A stretch of DNA of 64,000 nt. Origin: Pteria penguin. Lineage: Eukaryota; Mollusca; Bivalvia; Pterioida; Pteriidae. This document shows positions 12,853-26,047 of the stretch, piece after piece. The position numbers and the translations under genes are program-made. How positions within the stretch are numbered: position 1 is the first letter of the stretch; each line of letters starts with the position of its first letter. A model generated the notes under the pieces. The model ran no database searches. It was not told where the DNA came from and saw only the letters and a list, made by a program, of their open reading frames with translations. The stretch lies in assembly GCA_035048485.1 (NCBI GenBank), contig CM068585.1, positions 53,202,910-53,266,909 of the forward strand. Direction: 5' to 3'.

Positions 12853-13097
12853 GTACTGTTTTACGTCACTCAACCATTATTTCATGTTTATGGCTAGGAG
12901 TAGGATATCTGCCCGATGCATTCTATAGAGAGTTATACCTTTGCAACAGACCAATCTAAAGCGGTGAAAGGGTCTTTTACGTGCCATATCTACTGTTACA
13001 CAGGACCTCAGTTTTTACGTTCTCAATCTAAAGACACAACACTGGTGTGCCAATGATGGGCAATGCACCAGGATCTCTCAGTCACAGGCTGAGTATT
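12853..13097 (-). mobile_element. tRNA-derived SINE, degraded, reverse orientation
   Basis: Carries the tail-side phrase GTTTTACGTCACTCAACCAT, then ACCTTTGCAACAGACCAATC, GGTCTTTTACGTGCCATA and a degraded head (CTCAGTCACAGGCTGAGTA), all in the order of the full copy at 4629. It abuts the 160-bp hairpin. Confidence 0.8.
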
Positions 13098-13257
13098 TAA
13101 GAAATGAATCCTATATTTTTTTGGTTGATTGAGGTATCAACCTAAAATTTGGACGGAAAACTGCATCAGTGCGCGAAGCGCATTGATGCAAAAGTTTTCC
13201 GTCCAAATTTTAGGTTGATACCTCAATCAACCAAAAAAATATAGGATTCATTTCTTA
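13098..13257. mobile_element. 160-bp near-perfect palindrome (hairpin MITE)
   Basis: The whole segment, from TAAGAAATGAATCCTATATT to AATATAGGATTCATTTCTTA, is its own reverse complement except for a few positions around the centre (GCGCGAAGCGC). As single-stranded nucleic acid it would fold into one hairpin with a tiny loop. This is typical of fold-back MITEs. Confidence 0.9.
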
Positions 13258-13413
13258 TCATTTTATTTAGCTTATATATGAAAGCAAAAATTTAATAAGT
13301 GTCCAATTAACATAATTTATTATGGCACTACATTACTTTTTTTTATCTCTGAATACATGTGACTTGATCGCGTAGTAATATAATAACAAGGCAAACAACA
13401 TTTTGAAGTCAAC

Positions 13414-14310
<897 letters not shown>

Positions 14311-14726
14311 AGTACAGTTAGCGATACGTCATTGTCGCATACTTTGCAGTAATGGCCGCTGACCGCACTGACAATTTACTTGTGAAATAAAAATAATTTA
14401 TCATAATTCCGTCAAATATTGTCCAATATGATTGAAACTTCATACATAAATGTAAAATTGCCCAATCTTTCAGAAAATCTAAGTTAATTTAAAAACCATT
14501 GGCGTTTTCGTTACATTTTATGATGTTTTCGGTAATTATGTGGCGTTTTCGGCATTTCCATAGACCGTTACGTTGTATCTTAATTTTCATCATGTTTGTT
14601 CGTTTTTGTTTTTAAATTTTCTATGTCATATGAAGCCACCATAACAAATGTTAAACATATTACACATGTTGATGAGATACTCATTTTTCAGTCTGTCTTA
14701 GTAACTATTGTATGCTTTCAATTGCA

Positions 14727-14731
<5 letters not shown>

Positions 14732-14766
<35 letters not shown>
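14732..14766. repeat. (TA)n microsatellite
   Basis: About 35 bp of uninterrupted TA dinucleotides. Confidence 0.95.
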
Positions 14767-14768
<2 letters not shown>

Positions 14769-16544
14769 ATTATGCATCTATCAACATGCAGCTTGTGTAA
14801 AGTGAAAGTAACCCTCTTTCATCGCGCATTATCATACACGAGATGCAGGATCAATGCATATAAAGTAAATGCACGTTTCGAGATATATGCTCATATACCT
14901 AGCCCTGATTTAATTTCTTTCTGCAATAAATGTTTTTTGCGTTAGATTAAGAAAGAGTTTTATAGCACACTTTTACACTGCAGTTACTGTGCACGCCGAA
15001 TTTTCTCGCAACGACCTTGACCTTTTAGGTCCCCTATATCATATATTAAATTGACCGAATTTTCCCTCTTTTGCTTTGTATATTTAGATCGGAATATTGA
15101 CTGCATAATATAAATAAGCATAAATCCGTTTACTTAAAATGAAAGACTTTTTGTTGGTGTCACCCTATCACTTTTTTCAATTATTTATTTTAATGATACA
15201 TGGGACAGAGTAGAGCAACATGTTCGCCAGAATTTTCTCTAAACATTTAAGGAAATTTAAAAGTATAAATTTGCTGTACCTTATAAATATTTTAAATAGA
15301 AAACTTGATGTTAAATGTGCGTGTGCATAGACCAGAGATAAACTTTATCTTATATTTCTTTCATTTACTCTTATTTGTATTTTCTATCTGAAGTCATTTC
15401 GAACGTTTGTTGTTCATTCGTTAGTGTATTCGCAACATGGAAGATAAAATTGCCGTTTCTTTGCCCCTGGGTATTACAGATAAAGCCACAACAGATATTC
15501 TTCTCTTCACATCACAGCCTTTATATGTTATATATATCAGACCAAGATTTTGTTGTTAGAGCCAATAGAGAGTTGAGACAGGGCAAAAAGTCTGGAGAAT
15601 ACTTAGGTTATAAAAAAAATATGGGTGTAGGTCAAAACATGTTTTAAACTCAAAACCAACCCCCACCCCGTCTACACTAATACTTTGGGTACATTTTGGT
15701 GGGTTGGGTACTTTTTGAGCAAAAAAGTTGAGACATTTTGACCAAAACTGGGTATGTTTTGACTGGATACATTTTGGCATGGGTATAAGATAAGATAATA
15801 TTTATTTAAAATCGGTGCATAAATAACAATATAACATTAGCTCTGTAGAGCTATTTAACCGACTTGGGTATGTCTTGACCATAACCCCAAACTGTAGGGA
15901 CTAAGGAGCAGATGTAAGGCTCATACAGGGTGGGGTAGGACCTTGTCCCACTATCTCCTGTTACTGATTGGCTGAGGGCATAGAACTTTGCACAATTTCT
16001 CGATGATAAAAAAATCACCATACCTCCTTGGATCCTTAGAGTTTGTGAAATGCATATGTTACTGATAGTGTTAGGTGATCAGGGATGGAAAAGGGGAGCA
16101 GTAGGGGCAAATAACAAGATATTGCAAGTCTCCAAAAGTATAAACTTATGTGTGTAACTACTTCAGAGGTTATAAGTTCAGATACTTCAGCCTCGGAGAT
16201 CATTAAGTATAGACTGTATCTTTATAGCATAGTGAAAATTCAGGTGTAAATCTATCTGTGTTAAGAAAATGTATAATTATATCCTTGTATAAAATCGCAA
16301 TGTTTTGTGTACTTTCTAAATTAACATGCGGATTATGACCATGCACTGCATATGTGTTTTGTGTAAAACATTAATTAAAAACAGCTGGACTGCACATTAC
16401 AAAAAAGGTCATCCTGGGTTTGACTTCAAGCATGCATAGCCACAACTTCTCCATGTACATGTAATATGTGACTCTTTGTAATTTATTGTTTTCAGAAATT
16501 CTTAACTTTGAAATTTAATTTTGATATCTTTATATTTTCATTAG

Positions 16545-19500
16545 GGATCTTCAGTATAGAAAGCTGTAGTTGTATAGTAATTGATCATGGAAAAGACGTT
16601 CATGCGACATATAAAAGAAACTTTGGTCAACCTGTGGCATCTACCCATCCTCATCTACTCAGAGAAGGGGAGGTCATTCCTGGTATTACAAAAGATGAAT
16701 TTAGAAGACGACGTGAACTTCTTATGGAGCGCATAGTGAAATCTTACAAAGGTGACAACTCAGTCAAAAGTCATCTGATTTTGATTCCCTCGGCATCTAG
16801 AGCATTCATGTCAGACAAAATTATGTATCCATTCAGACAAAACACAGACTTTTTATACTACAGTGGATTTTTAGAAAGTGACAGTCTTTTACTGTTATTT
16901 AACAAACCAGGAAAAAGTGTCGTAGAATCTGTGCTTTTTGTGCCAGAAAGAACTCCTGACAAAGAAAATTGGGAAGTACCAAAATCAGGGCCTGAAGGTG
17001 CAATTGAAGTTACAGGTGTTGAAAATGCTTTTAAATCCACGGAACTGGAAGCCTTCGTTGAAAGATATTGTAAACATAATTCCAAGTTCGCACTATGGTG
17101 TGATTTAGGATTACTTAGTGATGATTTAAAGTACAAAGAGCTGATAAATGAAATCAAAGCCAAGGGCTCACACTCTGTTCACACTAATCTAAATAAAGAT
17201 ATGCAATCAATGAGAGTCGTCAAATCGGAGGCAGAAATTAAAGTAATGGAGAGATCAGTCAAGATAGCGTCAGAAGCCATGATAGATGTGATCAGATTCT
17301 CAGGTCCTAACGTAAGTTATAATAAAACATAGACACTTGTGAAAAAAAAAGATAAAAATACAATGTACCCAGGACTTTTCAAACACAAACCTAGTACTTT
17401 ATAAAGTTCACTACACCATGTCTATTTATGTGGTACCCTGGTAAATATCTGAGGTACATCATCATGTATGGTACTCATCATGTTGAATAAACAAAGGAAA
17501 GAAAGTTTTCTGCCAATCTAGGATTCAAACCTAGCACCTTCTATACACCTTACTTCTTTATAAACTAACTGAGCTATCTGGGATGACAACCCAAACTTAG
17601 AGAGTGTATGTAGTCATAATTGCTGACAAAGTAAATTGTTGATGATTATCTTAAAACTCAGTACAAATTCAGAAAGGTACAGTACAGTCCAGTTGTTTTG
17701 TAATTTTTCCACCCACCACACATCCAGGTGTAAATTCAAGAATTATGCAACACAACGTGTATTTTACAAAGGTGTGAATGAGCACAGGTAAATTTCCACT
17801 TGAATTCCCACTGTGATTTCAGGTGTTTTTCCCACTGTTTAGTGCGATTTGTCCAAAAACCAGAATTGTACTGTATGCTAAATCTTACAGAATTGAATTT
17901 CTTTCATAAAGTTCTCTTTCTGTGTTGTACATTGCACATAATATATTTACATTATACATCATGGGATTTTTTGTGTGAAATCAGAGCAGGTAAGAATTAG
18001 TTGGTAGCATACTTAGCTTGAGGTTAGGAGGTACTGAGTTCGAACCCCATCATTGAGTCAGTGTCGTGATTTGAGATAAGACAGTAAAACTGAAGCAGTG
18101 ACGAATTTAGAGTGGGGGCCTTCGGTGCCCGGGCCCCCCCCCCCCCCCCCTTTTGGCCACGTATTTACTAGTAAAAATCCAGATTTAGCGCCAAAAGTGG
18201 CTAAGTCGTTTGGCTAATACATATGTGGGACCCCCTTTTCGGAAATCCTGGATCCGCCACTGTGAAGTCCCATGGCAGATGTTGGTAGGGTACAGTCCGG
18301 GTGTTTTGTGTAGAAAGTACACAAAACACAGTGAGAAAAACACCCAAAATCACAGTGGGAATCCAGATGGAAGTTTACCTGTGCTCACTCACACGGTGAC
18401 ACCTTTGTAAAATACACAGTGTATTGTGTAATTCTTGAATTTACAATTGGATGTGGCCCTCTGTGGTGGGTGGTAGAATTACAAAACATCTGGACTGTAC
18501 TGCACATATACTGATTCCATTATGATTCGATTATAGTGTAGTGTAATAGAAATAATCTCAAGGTCACCTGAAACAATTAAGAAACAAAACAAACACAAAC
18601 AGTTAACATGTATTTAAATTATGATTTCTCTCCAGATGAATGAGTCAGATCTATACGCAAAGATGGAGTTTGAATGCCGTATAAGAGGAGCACAGTTCCT
18701 GGCATATATTCCAGTAGTCGCTGGTAAGATCTTACTGCTGCTAGATGTCTTGATGATATATATTCCAGTGATTTCTGGTACAGTCTTACCACTGTAAGGG
18801 ATGTTGATGGCATATATTCCAGTAGTTGCTGGTAAGTTCTTACAGCAGTTAGATGTCTTGATGATATATATTCCAGTGATTTCTGGTACAGTCTTACCAC
18901 TGTAAGGGATGTTGATGGCATATATTCCAGTAGTCGCTGGTAAGATCTTACAGCAGTTAGATGTCTTGATGATATATATTCCAGTGATTTCTGGTACAGT
19001 CTTACCACTGTAAGGGATGTTGATGGCATATATTCCAGTAGTTGCTGGTAAGATCTTACTGCTGCTAGATATCTTGATGATATATATTCCAGTGATTCCT
19101 GGTGCTGCCCTACCACTGTAAGGAGAATTTCTGGAATAGACTTATTGCTGTAAGAGACATTAATGGCATATATTCCAGTGATTTCTGGTACAGTGTTATC
19201 AATGTATTGGGCATTGGTGTAATATATTCCTGTGGTTTTTGGTCTAGTCTTTTACTGTTTCATGAGATATTAATGACATATATTCCAGTGATTTCTGGTA
19301 TACAGTGTTACCATTGTAAGATGCATTGGTGGCATATATTCCAGTGGCTTCTGGTCTAGTCTTATTGCTGTAAAAGATATTAATGGCATATATTCCAGTG
19401 ATTTCTGGTACAGACTTACTACTGTAAGGAGCATTGATGGCATATCTCCCAGTGGTTTCTGGTCTAGTCTTATTGCTGTAAGAGATATTAATGGCATATA

Positions 19501-22500
19501 TTCCAGTGATTTCTAGTACAGACTTAATATAATTAAGTGGTTTCTAGTACAATTTAGTACTGCAATGGCTCTCTGTTTGCTGTTCATAAGAATTTGCTGT
19601 TGCTAGAGGACTTGATGACAAACACATGTATTATGTATATATGACTAGATGTAGGAAGTGATGGATCATTGATGAAAAGTAGTTGAAAGTAAGTCATGTT
19701 ATTAAAAATTTTGTTTTAATAAGAATTTTCAGTTTCAGTTTATAAGTTCTTAGGCATCACCATACAAAGCATGTGACTAAGGAGAAACATTGACAATCTA
19801 ATCATAGAATTTCAATTTTTTGAAATCCTAGACTAGATGTGTGTAGTAGTGTTTAGTAGATATCACAATTTTCCTTTACGCCGGTCAAAAAATAATGCAT
19901 GTTTCTTGTAAAATGCTGAAAAAAATTAGGGTTGGTAGGTTTGTATTCTATTTGTATTCAATGCTCCTGGATTGTTTTTGTCCTGTCTATCAGTTTGTCT
20001 GTTTGTTTCTTTGTCTGTAGTCAACTTGAACCTTGGCCATAACTTTTGAGCTTTGAGGGATAGAGACTTCATATTTCACATGCATACTCAACTAATGAAG
20101 CCCGTTCAAACAAATGACACCAAGGTCAGTGACCTTTTGATCTTGAAAATCACCTTCTTGATAAAAATAACTTTTTGGGCTTTGTTGCCACCTGGGGCAT
20201 GAGTGTTTCACAAACACTGCTTGTTTTCTATTATTTTACTGATTACTGAATCAATGTTTGATGGCTACTAGAACTTACTTATTATTTACCAGATATTTAC
20301 TTATTTTTTTCCCAAGCTATTATCCGCTGGATATCAAAAACTACATTTTAAGGCAAATATTCAATTTTTGAATAGTTTTCTATTAGAAGTGCAATAAAAA
20401 AGTTTAGGGTTGGAGCCAAAAATAAGGGTTGGTCTTGTTTCAGGACACAAGCATATCTTTTTCATTTGGCCTTACAGGGATCACTTTAGGCCATGCCCTT
20501 GCACCATTGGCACATCGAATTTTATATGGTGCACTCTTATTCCATCAAGGGGAAGGATTGGACCATTGTCTTCACAAACGGCCCATGAAACCCCTGTACA
20601 GTGAGTCATCCTCAGAGAAAGAGAGATTGAGGATTGTATTCTCCATATAAGTGATGCTTATTGTTATTTGAAGATTTGTTATCCTTATACGCGAGATGTG
20701 ACCGTGAAAACCGATGATGGTTCAGTAGTTTTCAATCATTTGTTATTTGGTGAAAGAACTACATGTTCACTAGGTAATATAAACACATGTAAATGAGCTA
20801 TAATGTTATAGAAAACACTCATGCTCTGCTTTGATAGTGAAAAGTGTTTGTGTTCGATAAAAACATCTTTGCGTCATGATGTGGGATCCAGCTCATGTGT
20901 ATCGGAGTAATATCCACAAAACTGCAAAGGACCACCACAGAAAGACTTTTCCTCTTTGATTATGGACCTTGTTCTCTCCATCTGAATTTTCTTCTAGGAG
21001 TTTTCCCTTTTTTGTGCTATCAGAAATATGTTACATATTGAATGATTGATCATTTTGCACTTTTCTATTTCATGTCAATAATCAGTTATGAGTTAAAACC
21101 AATTCCCCATCACTATATACAACTAGGAATGTCTCCTAGTATACTTGAAGAAAGTTAGTGATGTCCCTGGGTCTTCACAATCTTCAGTTGGTCACCACGT
21201 TAAGTGTAATTAAATCATATCATAAAAATATTGTAGATAAAAAAAAAATTGTCAGAGGTTTATATGTGAAAAAAAAGCCCACTCAGTTGTAATATGAAGT
21301 AAAGTTAAAAGGTAAATTATGAATTATTTCTACAGGTTCTATGTAGCATATTTTAATAACTTGAAGATTTGGCCTTTAATGACCTTGCAGGTGGTAATAG
21401 GGCCAATGTTATTCACTACACCAGCAACAATCAACTATTGCAGAGTGGCGATCTGGTCTTGATGGACGCTGGTTGTGACTACAACGGCTACAGTAGTGAC
21501 CTCACAAGGACCTGGCCAATATCAGGTAAGAACAGATAGCACCTGGGTCAAAATTAGAGATGTATCGATTCAGCTTCTCACGATACAATACGTATCATGA
21601 TGCTGGAATAATGATATGATACATATCACGATACACTTGTTTAATTCAGAAATCAGGTTTATAATTTATTCTTTTGGTATCTTGAAGTATACATAAATAG
21701 TTTTTGAGAACAAAAACATACATTTAAAACAACTTAAGCTAGAAATGAGTTACAATAGTCACAAAACATAAAAGGAATATATTGGTAATCTGTTCAGAGG
21801 TCTGGCATGTGACAAATACAGATCTGATATACTTCAAATATTACTCTGGCATTACGTCAAATATACCTCTAGCATTTTGTCAAATATAGGTCTGGCATGT
21901 AGCTATTTTAGGTTTAACATTTGTCAAGAATAAGGCTGGCATATGCCGAGAATATGGGTGGCATATGTCAAGGAAAGGTCATGAAAGTGTCAGGGTTTTG
22001 ATCTGGCATGTTTTAAGAAGAGGTCCAACATGTGTTTAGCATCTAGCACATGTCACAAATAGGTGTGGTATGTGTTGAAGATAGATCTCACATGTGTCAA
22101 TGAAATATATGGCATATACTTTGGGTAGATTTGACAAGCGTTTGACAAAGATAGATCTGTCATGTGCACAGGAAAAATCTGATGTGTGTCAGAGATAGAT
22201 CTGATGTGTCAGTAAAAAAATTTTGGCATACATGTATGCTTTAGATGGATCCGGCATTCATCAAAGATAAGCCTTGCACATGTCAAAAATAGACTTGGCA
22301 TGTGTGCAGTATAAATCAGGCTTTTTTCATATATATGTCGGTTTGACAACCCTAGGGTACATCACCATTAATATAAAGCATATAAAAAACATTGAATGAT
22401 ATTTAAGTCAAAGTTAAAAATTTCAAAAATTTTTTGTTGTATGATTAAGAATAGAAATTGGGTCAAGTTTCAGCTGAAGTCTAGTTTTTACACTATACAT

Positions 22501-22515
22501 GTATATGTATGTATA

Positions 22516-22570
<55 letters not shown>

Positions 22571-25500
22571 TTATATATGTATATATAAATTATATGTATA
22601 TATAAATATATATACAGAGCTAACAGTCTACATGGGGTTAATGGAGTTTCGAAATGTCTGCATGTATTTATGAAAAATGTTCCAATGTAGTGAAACATCA
22701 ACTGAGTTTAACCAACCAGTAAATCTTTCTGCTTATACCAGTATTACCCAGCAATGATTATACTCCAACTTCTATATCTGCATTGTAATCGAAACATACC
22801 AGTACAAATTAGTCGTCAAATCATTATGATTTTGTTTGTATAGGAAAATTCAGTCCAGCACAGCGGGAGATTTACGACATAGTGCTACGTGTCCAAAAAG
22901 TGTGTATATCCAAGGCCACAGTAGACCACAGCATTCAGGACCTCTTCTATATTATGTTGCAGGAGATTGGGTTGGGGTTGCAGTCGGCAGGCATTATTCC
23001 TAGTCATGTTATAAATCTAAAAATGGTATGTACCAGCAGGAATATTTTGGAAGAACTCAGTTAAATATTGGGTTGATTATAAATGAAATAAAGTGGTGAG
23101 GCGATGTGGCCAAGTTGGTCAGATTCATAGACTGAGAGATTTCTGGTATGTACCGTACCAGCACCACTTCTGTGTTCTGGTTTCTGGATGAGACAGGTCA
23201 TGTATCTTGGTAGACATGAAAGGTGGAAGTCTCTTGCATAGGTAAGATTTATATTGTCATGCATTAAGCCTAAACCCAATCATGGAAGGGAAATTATCTT
23301 GATGTTTTAATATTAATCATGTTGTATGATATATATCATGAGTCAACCTGTAAATGGTTCAAATTTTTACCATCTATCAAGTTCCTTAGCTATGAACCAA
23401 CACCAAGCACCTTAGCTATGGGCCTGCTACTGAGCTCCTTAGCTATGGACTCAACACCAAGCACCTTAGCTATGGACCTGCTACCAAGCACCTTAGCTAT
23501 GGACCCAACACCAAGCACCTTAGCTATGGACCTGCTACTAAGCACTTTAGTTATGGACCTGCTACCAAGCACCTAAGCTATGGTCCTGTTACCAAGCACC
23601 TCAGCTATGGATCTGCTAACAAGCACCTTAACTACGGACAGCTAATGATATATGTCCTTGCTCATATCTGCAAGGTCAAGGTTACAGTGCATATAATGGG
23701 TAAATTTTTGTCCAAGCCACAACTTTTTACCCCTTGCATGGATTTGAGTAATATTTCACAGAACTGTTGCTCAGGACCCTAGGTTGTGTCGTGATCTTAA
23801 TCAAGGTCATAGTGCAAATATTGGTTAGATTTTTATTCCAGCCATAACTTTTTACCCCTTGCATGGATTTGATTGAGATTTCACAGAATTGTTGCCCAGT
23901 TCCCTGGAGTGTGTCATGACCTTGAACCAAGGTCATATCTGCAAGCTCAAGGTCATAATGCATATGATGGGTAAACCATTGACTCATATCTAATGTATAC
24001 TAAAACTTCTGTCATCCAAATGAGTTATCTTTATATCCACTGTGTTTATTGAACATAACACTTTTGAAATGTAAGCAACAGGGCTTTTATATTTTACATG
24101 TGTTTTCTTTGTGATCATACTGTTTAATTTACACCAAAACGTATGACCTAGTTATGAGGAATTTTCTTTTTCTTTTCAGGAAGCTTTCAAATTCTGTCCA
24201 CATAATATATCACATCATTTGGGAATGGATCTTCATGACTGTCCAACCGTAGAAAAATCGGAAAAACTTCAGCCAGGAATGATTATAACTGTAGAACCAG
24301 GTAGATGACATTGAACTTTTGTCCCCAAATTTCATGGAATATAATGATAATTCAGATTCATTGGTTATCGCAAGTTTCTTTTTCTTTTTTTGTATGTATC
24401 ATGTTTTTGGTTTTGTATTCTCATTCATCCATTTGATTGGTCATGACATTGCAAAACCAACAAGGAAATCACAGCAGAATATAGATATTGAGTGTTAAAA
24501 ATAGGGTAATATCTGATCATAAATTCTGAACCTCAGATTCATGAAAATATCTATGACAGTTCCAAAGATTCGAATGGAAATATCTACATCGATTTATTTA
24601 TACAAATAATCGGTGATAAAATCTTGTTCAGGGTTATCATTTCGTAGATAATGTGTAGATAGTTCCGTAAAAAAGACACAGGACAAAATGTGCAGTATGG
24701 ATTCAGAAATTATTGAACATCCGAAAAGTCTAATGGAGATAGCTGACAGGCCAGCACTTTTTGTGGTGCCATCTGTCAAGAAATAATACACAGATGTATG
24801 AATTTTATGTAGTAGCATAAAATTCCTTGTATTTAGTTTTATTAAATTCTCCATCTTGATAGCTACAGGCTCTAATTGATATAGGCTGGTGTCATTACTA
24901 GTGGACTGATTGTCCCGAGGGCATCAGAAGTCTAGTTTTCAGTGCCTTTGTACTGATGTGACACATATACTGAAAATTTTCAGTCATGTAATTTTATAAA
25001 TCACCCTTAAAGTTGTATACCCTACAATTCGGTATAATTTCAAAAATTAAAGCATGTAAAACAAAAACTACATTTTTCTCGTATGGCTGAAGTTCTTAAT
25101 TTTGCGTTAATACCATTTTTTGTTGCTTCAAACCTTCGGAGATATCAAAATAAAAAGATAATATTTCGTAAATAAAGAGGGTATACCATAAATACAACTG
25201 TAATCTGACTTCGCGCATGTGCAGTTTAATCAAAACAAATACGACGAAGGGAGACTCCAAAAGAAAACAATTTCAGTAAATACTAACTTTAGCAGACTTG
25301 AAAGCAGATTTTCAAAGTTACTCGTCAAGTTTATTTACCTCGCCCTCCATGATGCGGCTTCCAAATTAGATCACATGATAAGTTGGTTGTAAACATTCTG
25401 TTTACAAACATCGCGGTTTACACAGCGGTATCTCATTTAATACGACGAATTTGATCACAGCGTTTGCAGGGGCCTTTTTTTTTAGATATATTTTAGGCTT

Positions 25501-26047
25501 ATATATATAATCCAAACGGTTTAGAATAGATTTACTTATAATATGTGAATATAGGGTATACAGCTTTAAACTAAGGAGTATCTCCCTCATGCATTATAAG
25601 CTCTTCAAATATTTATATATTTTGAGAATTCCAATCATTCAGCCACGAGCATAACTGAAGAGACATAAGTTGTCGAAATGGACATCTGGTACACAAAATT
25701 ATATTGTATATATGTTTTAATATTGGTAGATCGCTTTTTGTTCATTTTATGTAGATTTTCAAAAACACCATTGGCCTTTAAAAATCCATCCTTAAAGGGT
25801 TTCATTTTAAACATGCTTTTTTTGTCTGTATTTTATGTATACCTACCAAGCATTTAATTTCCTAGGGGAACTATTTTTAGGTATATACATAACGAAGGAT
25901 AACTTAAATGTGGAAGAGAAATATCGAGGAATAGGAATTCGTATAGAGGACGACGTGCTCATCACAACTCAGGGACCGAAAATACTCTCGTCCATGTTGC
26001 CAAGCGACCCAGATGAAATTGAGGCTCTGATGGCTGAAAGATATTGA
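16545..26047 (+). CDS. XPNPEP3: Xaa-Pro aminopeptidase 3 (M24B), six exons, first exon not found
   Basis: XPNPEP3 is a metallopeptidase that removes an N-terminal residue preceding proline, mainly in mitochondria. Exons: 16545-17311, 18636-18723, 21391-21525, 22844-23025, 24180-24300, 25881-26047. All have AG/GT borders and continuous phase, with stop TGA at 26045. They encode 486 residues; human has 507, so only a small first exon with the start and presequence is missing. The N-terminal prolidase domain begins [14 protein letters not shown]. All five metal ligands are present: Asp about 311 (DLVLMDAGC), Asp about 322 (SSDLTRTWP), His about 403 ([13 protein letters not shown]), Glu about 430 (ITVEPG) and Glu about 454 (GIRIEDD). 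The usual Gly before the His is Ser. The plus-strand ATG at 16508 lies in the presumed intron, upstream of the acceptor TTTCATTAG. Introns hold a fold-back element, minisatellites and SINE pieces. Poly(A) signals AATAAA are at 26468 and 26580. Confidence 0.97.
17495..17585 (-). mobile_element. tRNA-like SINE head or tRNA pseudogene
   Basis: The minus strand reads CCCAGATAGCTCAGTTAGTT (A box) and, after an intervening arm, AGGTTTGAATCCTAGA (B box). The anticodon-arm region is expanded and no clean cloverleaf forms, so it is more likely a SINE head than a functional tRNA. Confidence 0.6.
17678..18504. mobile_element. Fold-back DNA element in XPNPEP3 intron 2
   Basis: The left arm (starting GTACAGTACAGTCCAG, with CCACCCACCACACATCCAGG and TTTACAAAGGTGTGAATGAG) reappears as its reverse complement at 18,293-18,504, ending CTGGACTGTACTGCAC. 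The arms are about 170-200 bp. The interior carries a tRNA-like head (18,000-18,060, GAGTTCGAACCCC) and a nested short element at 18,098-18,263. Confidence 0.75.
18098..18263. mobile_element. Short dispersed element (GATCCGCCACTG family), copy 1
   Basis: It begins GACGAATTTAGAGTGGGGGC and has a poly-C block, GTAAAAATCCAGATTTAGCG and the end TCGGAAATCCTGGATCCGCC. A second copy is at 33955-34110 with the same order of blocks. Confidence 0.8.
18705..19540. repeat. 108-bp (54+54) minisatellite seeded from the XPNPEP3 exon-3 donor
   Basis: The last coding bases of exon 3 plus its donor (CATATATTCCAGTAGTCGCT|G|GTAAG) recur at exactly 108-bp spacing: the donor-like G|GT falls at 18723, 18831, 18939 and 19047. 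Each 108-bp unit holds a diverged half-unit (ATATATTCCAGTGATTTCTGG). Beyond 19,090 the array continues as degenerate units of about 55 bp to about 19,540. It generates minus-strand open frames of 165 and 75 codons that are repeat artefacts. Confidence 0.93.
19980..20220. repeat. Dispersed GACCTTG / CAGACAGACAG repeat, inverted copy
   Basis: Reverse complement of the family at 700-850 and 8440-8640: TGTCTGTAGTCAACTTGAAC, CTTGGCCATAACTTTTGAG, ATTTCACATGCATACTC and GTCAGTGACCTTTTGATC, in inverted order. Confidence 0.8.
20410..20650 (+). other. Unidentified 60-70 codon open frames in XPNPEP3 intron
   Basis: Two overlapping plus frames end at 20604 and 20650. The second contains [18 protein letters not shown] and ends [13 protein letters not shown], preceded by an acceptor-like TTGGCCTTACAG at about 20,476. 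Composition is protein-like, but I recognise no family and see no partner exon. It may be a retro-copied or decayed gene piece. Confidence 0.2.
21780..22335. repeat. Degenerate minisatellite, about 30-bp units
   Basis: The phrases GGCATGTGTCAAAGATAG / ATCTGGCATGT recur about 18 times with many substitutions and length changes in XPNPEP3 intron 4. It is old and heavily diverged. Confidence 0.75.
22498..22612. repeat. (TA)n / TATG microsatellite
   Basis: An alternating TA tract with GTATATG interruptions, which makes spurious Tyr-Ile frames on both strands. Confidence 0.95.
23385..23640. repeat. 27-bp minisatellite (about 9 copies) in XPNPEP3 intron 5
   Basis: The unit CCAAGCACCTTAGCTATGGA plus CCTGCTA is repeated head to tail, alternating between 'CCAACA' and 'CTGCTA' variants. 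Because 27 is a multiple of 3 it leaves open frames on both strands, but it is intronic. Confidence 0.93.
23640..23985. repeat. Two and a half tandem copies of an approximately 125-bp unit
   Basis: The order CTCATATCTGCAAGGTCAAG, CATAACTTTTTACCCCTTGC, TTTCACAGAACTGTTGC and GTGTCATGACCTTGA repeats twice and begins a third time. Confidence 0.8.
25615..25735. repeat. Dispersed repeat 'GAAGAGACATAAGTTGTCGA', copy 1
   Basis: GAATTCCAATCATTCAGCCA, then ACTGAAGAGACATAAGTTGT and CGAAATGGACATCTGGT. The same blocks occur at 37,438-37,535 in the FAMeT-like gene intron. Confidence 0.75.

Noticed and set aside
15435..15470. Short ATG frame ending CTGG|GTATTA in phase 1, as XPNPEP3 exon 1
   Set aside because: Phase fits but the 11-12 residues are acidic/neutral with no mitochondrial presequence character; evidence is too thin.
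16508..16544. ATG at 16508 as the XPNPEP3 start, giving a hydrophobic N-terminus
   Set aside because: A good acceptor (TTTTCATTAG) follows at 16544, the family has a separate small first exon, and the upstream codons look intronic. It is kept as a remote alternative.
17495..17585. Functional tRNA gene
   Set aside because: A and B boxes are recognisable but the anticodon arm is expanded and stems do not pair fully; better read as a SINE head.
18619..19116. 165-codon minus-strand ORF with internal repeats ([12 protein letters not shown])
   Set aside because: It is the antisense of XPNPEP3 exon 3 plus the 108-bp array; the repeat period is a multiple of 3, which explains the open frame.
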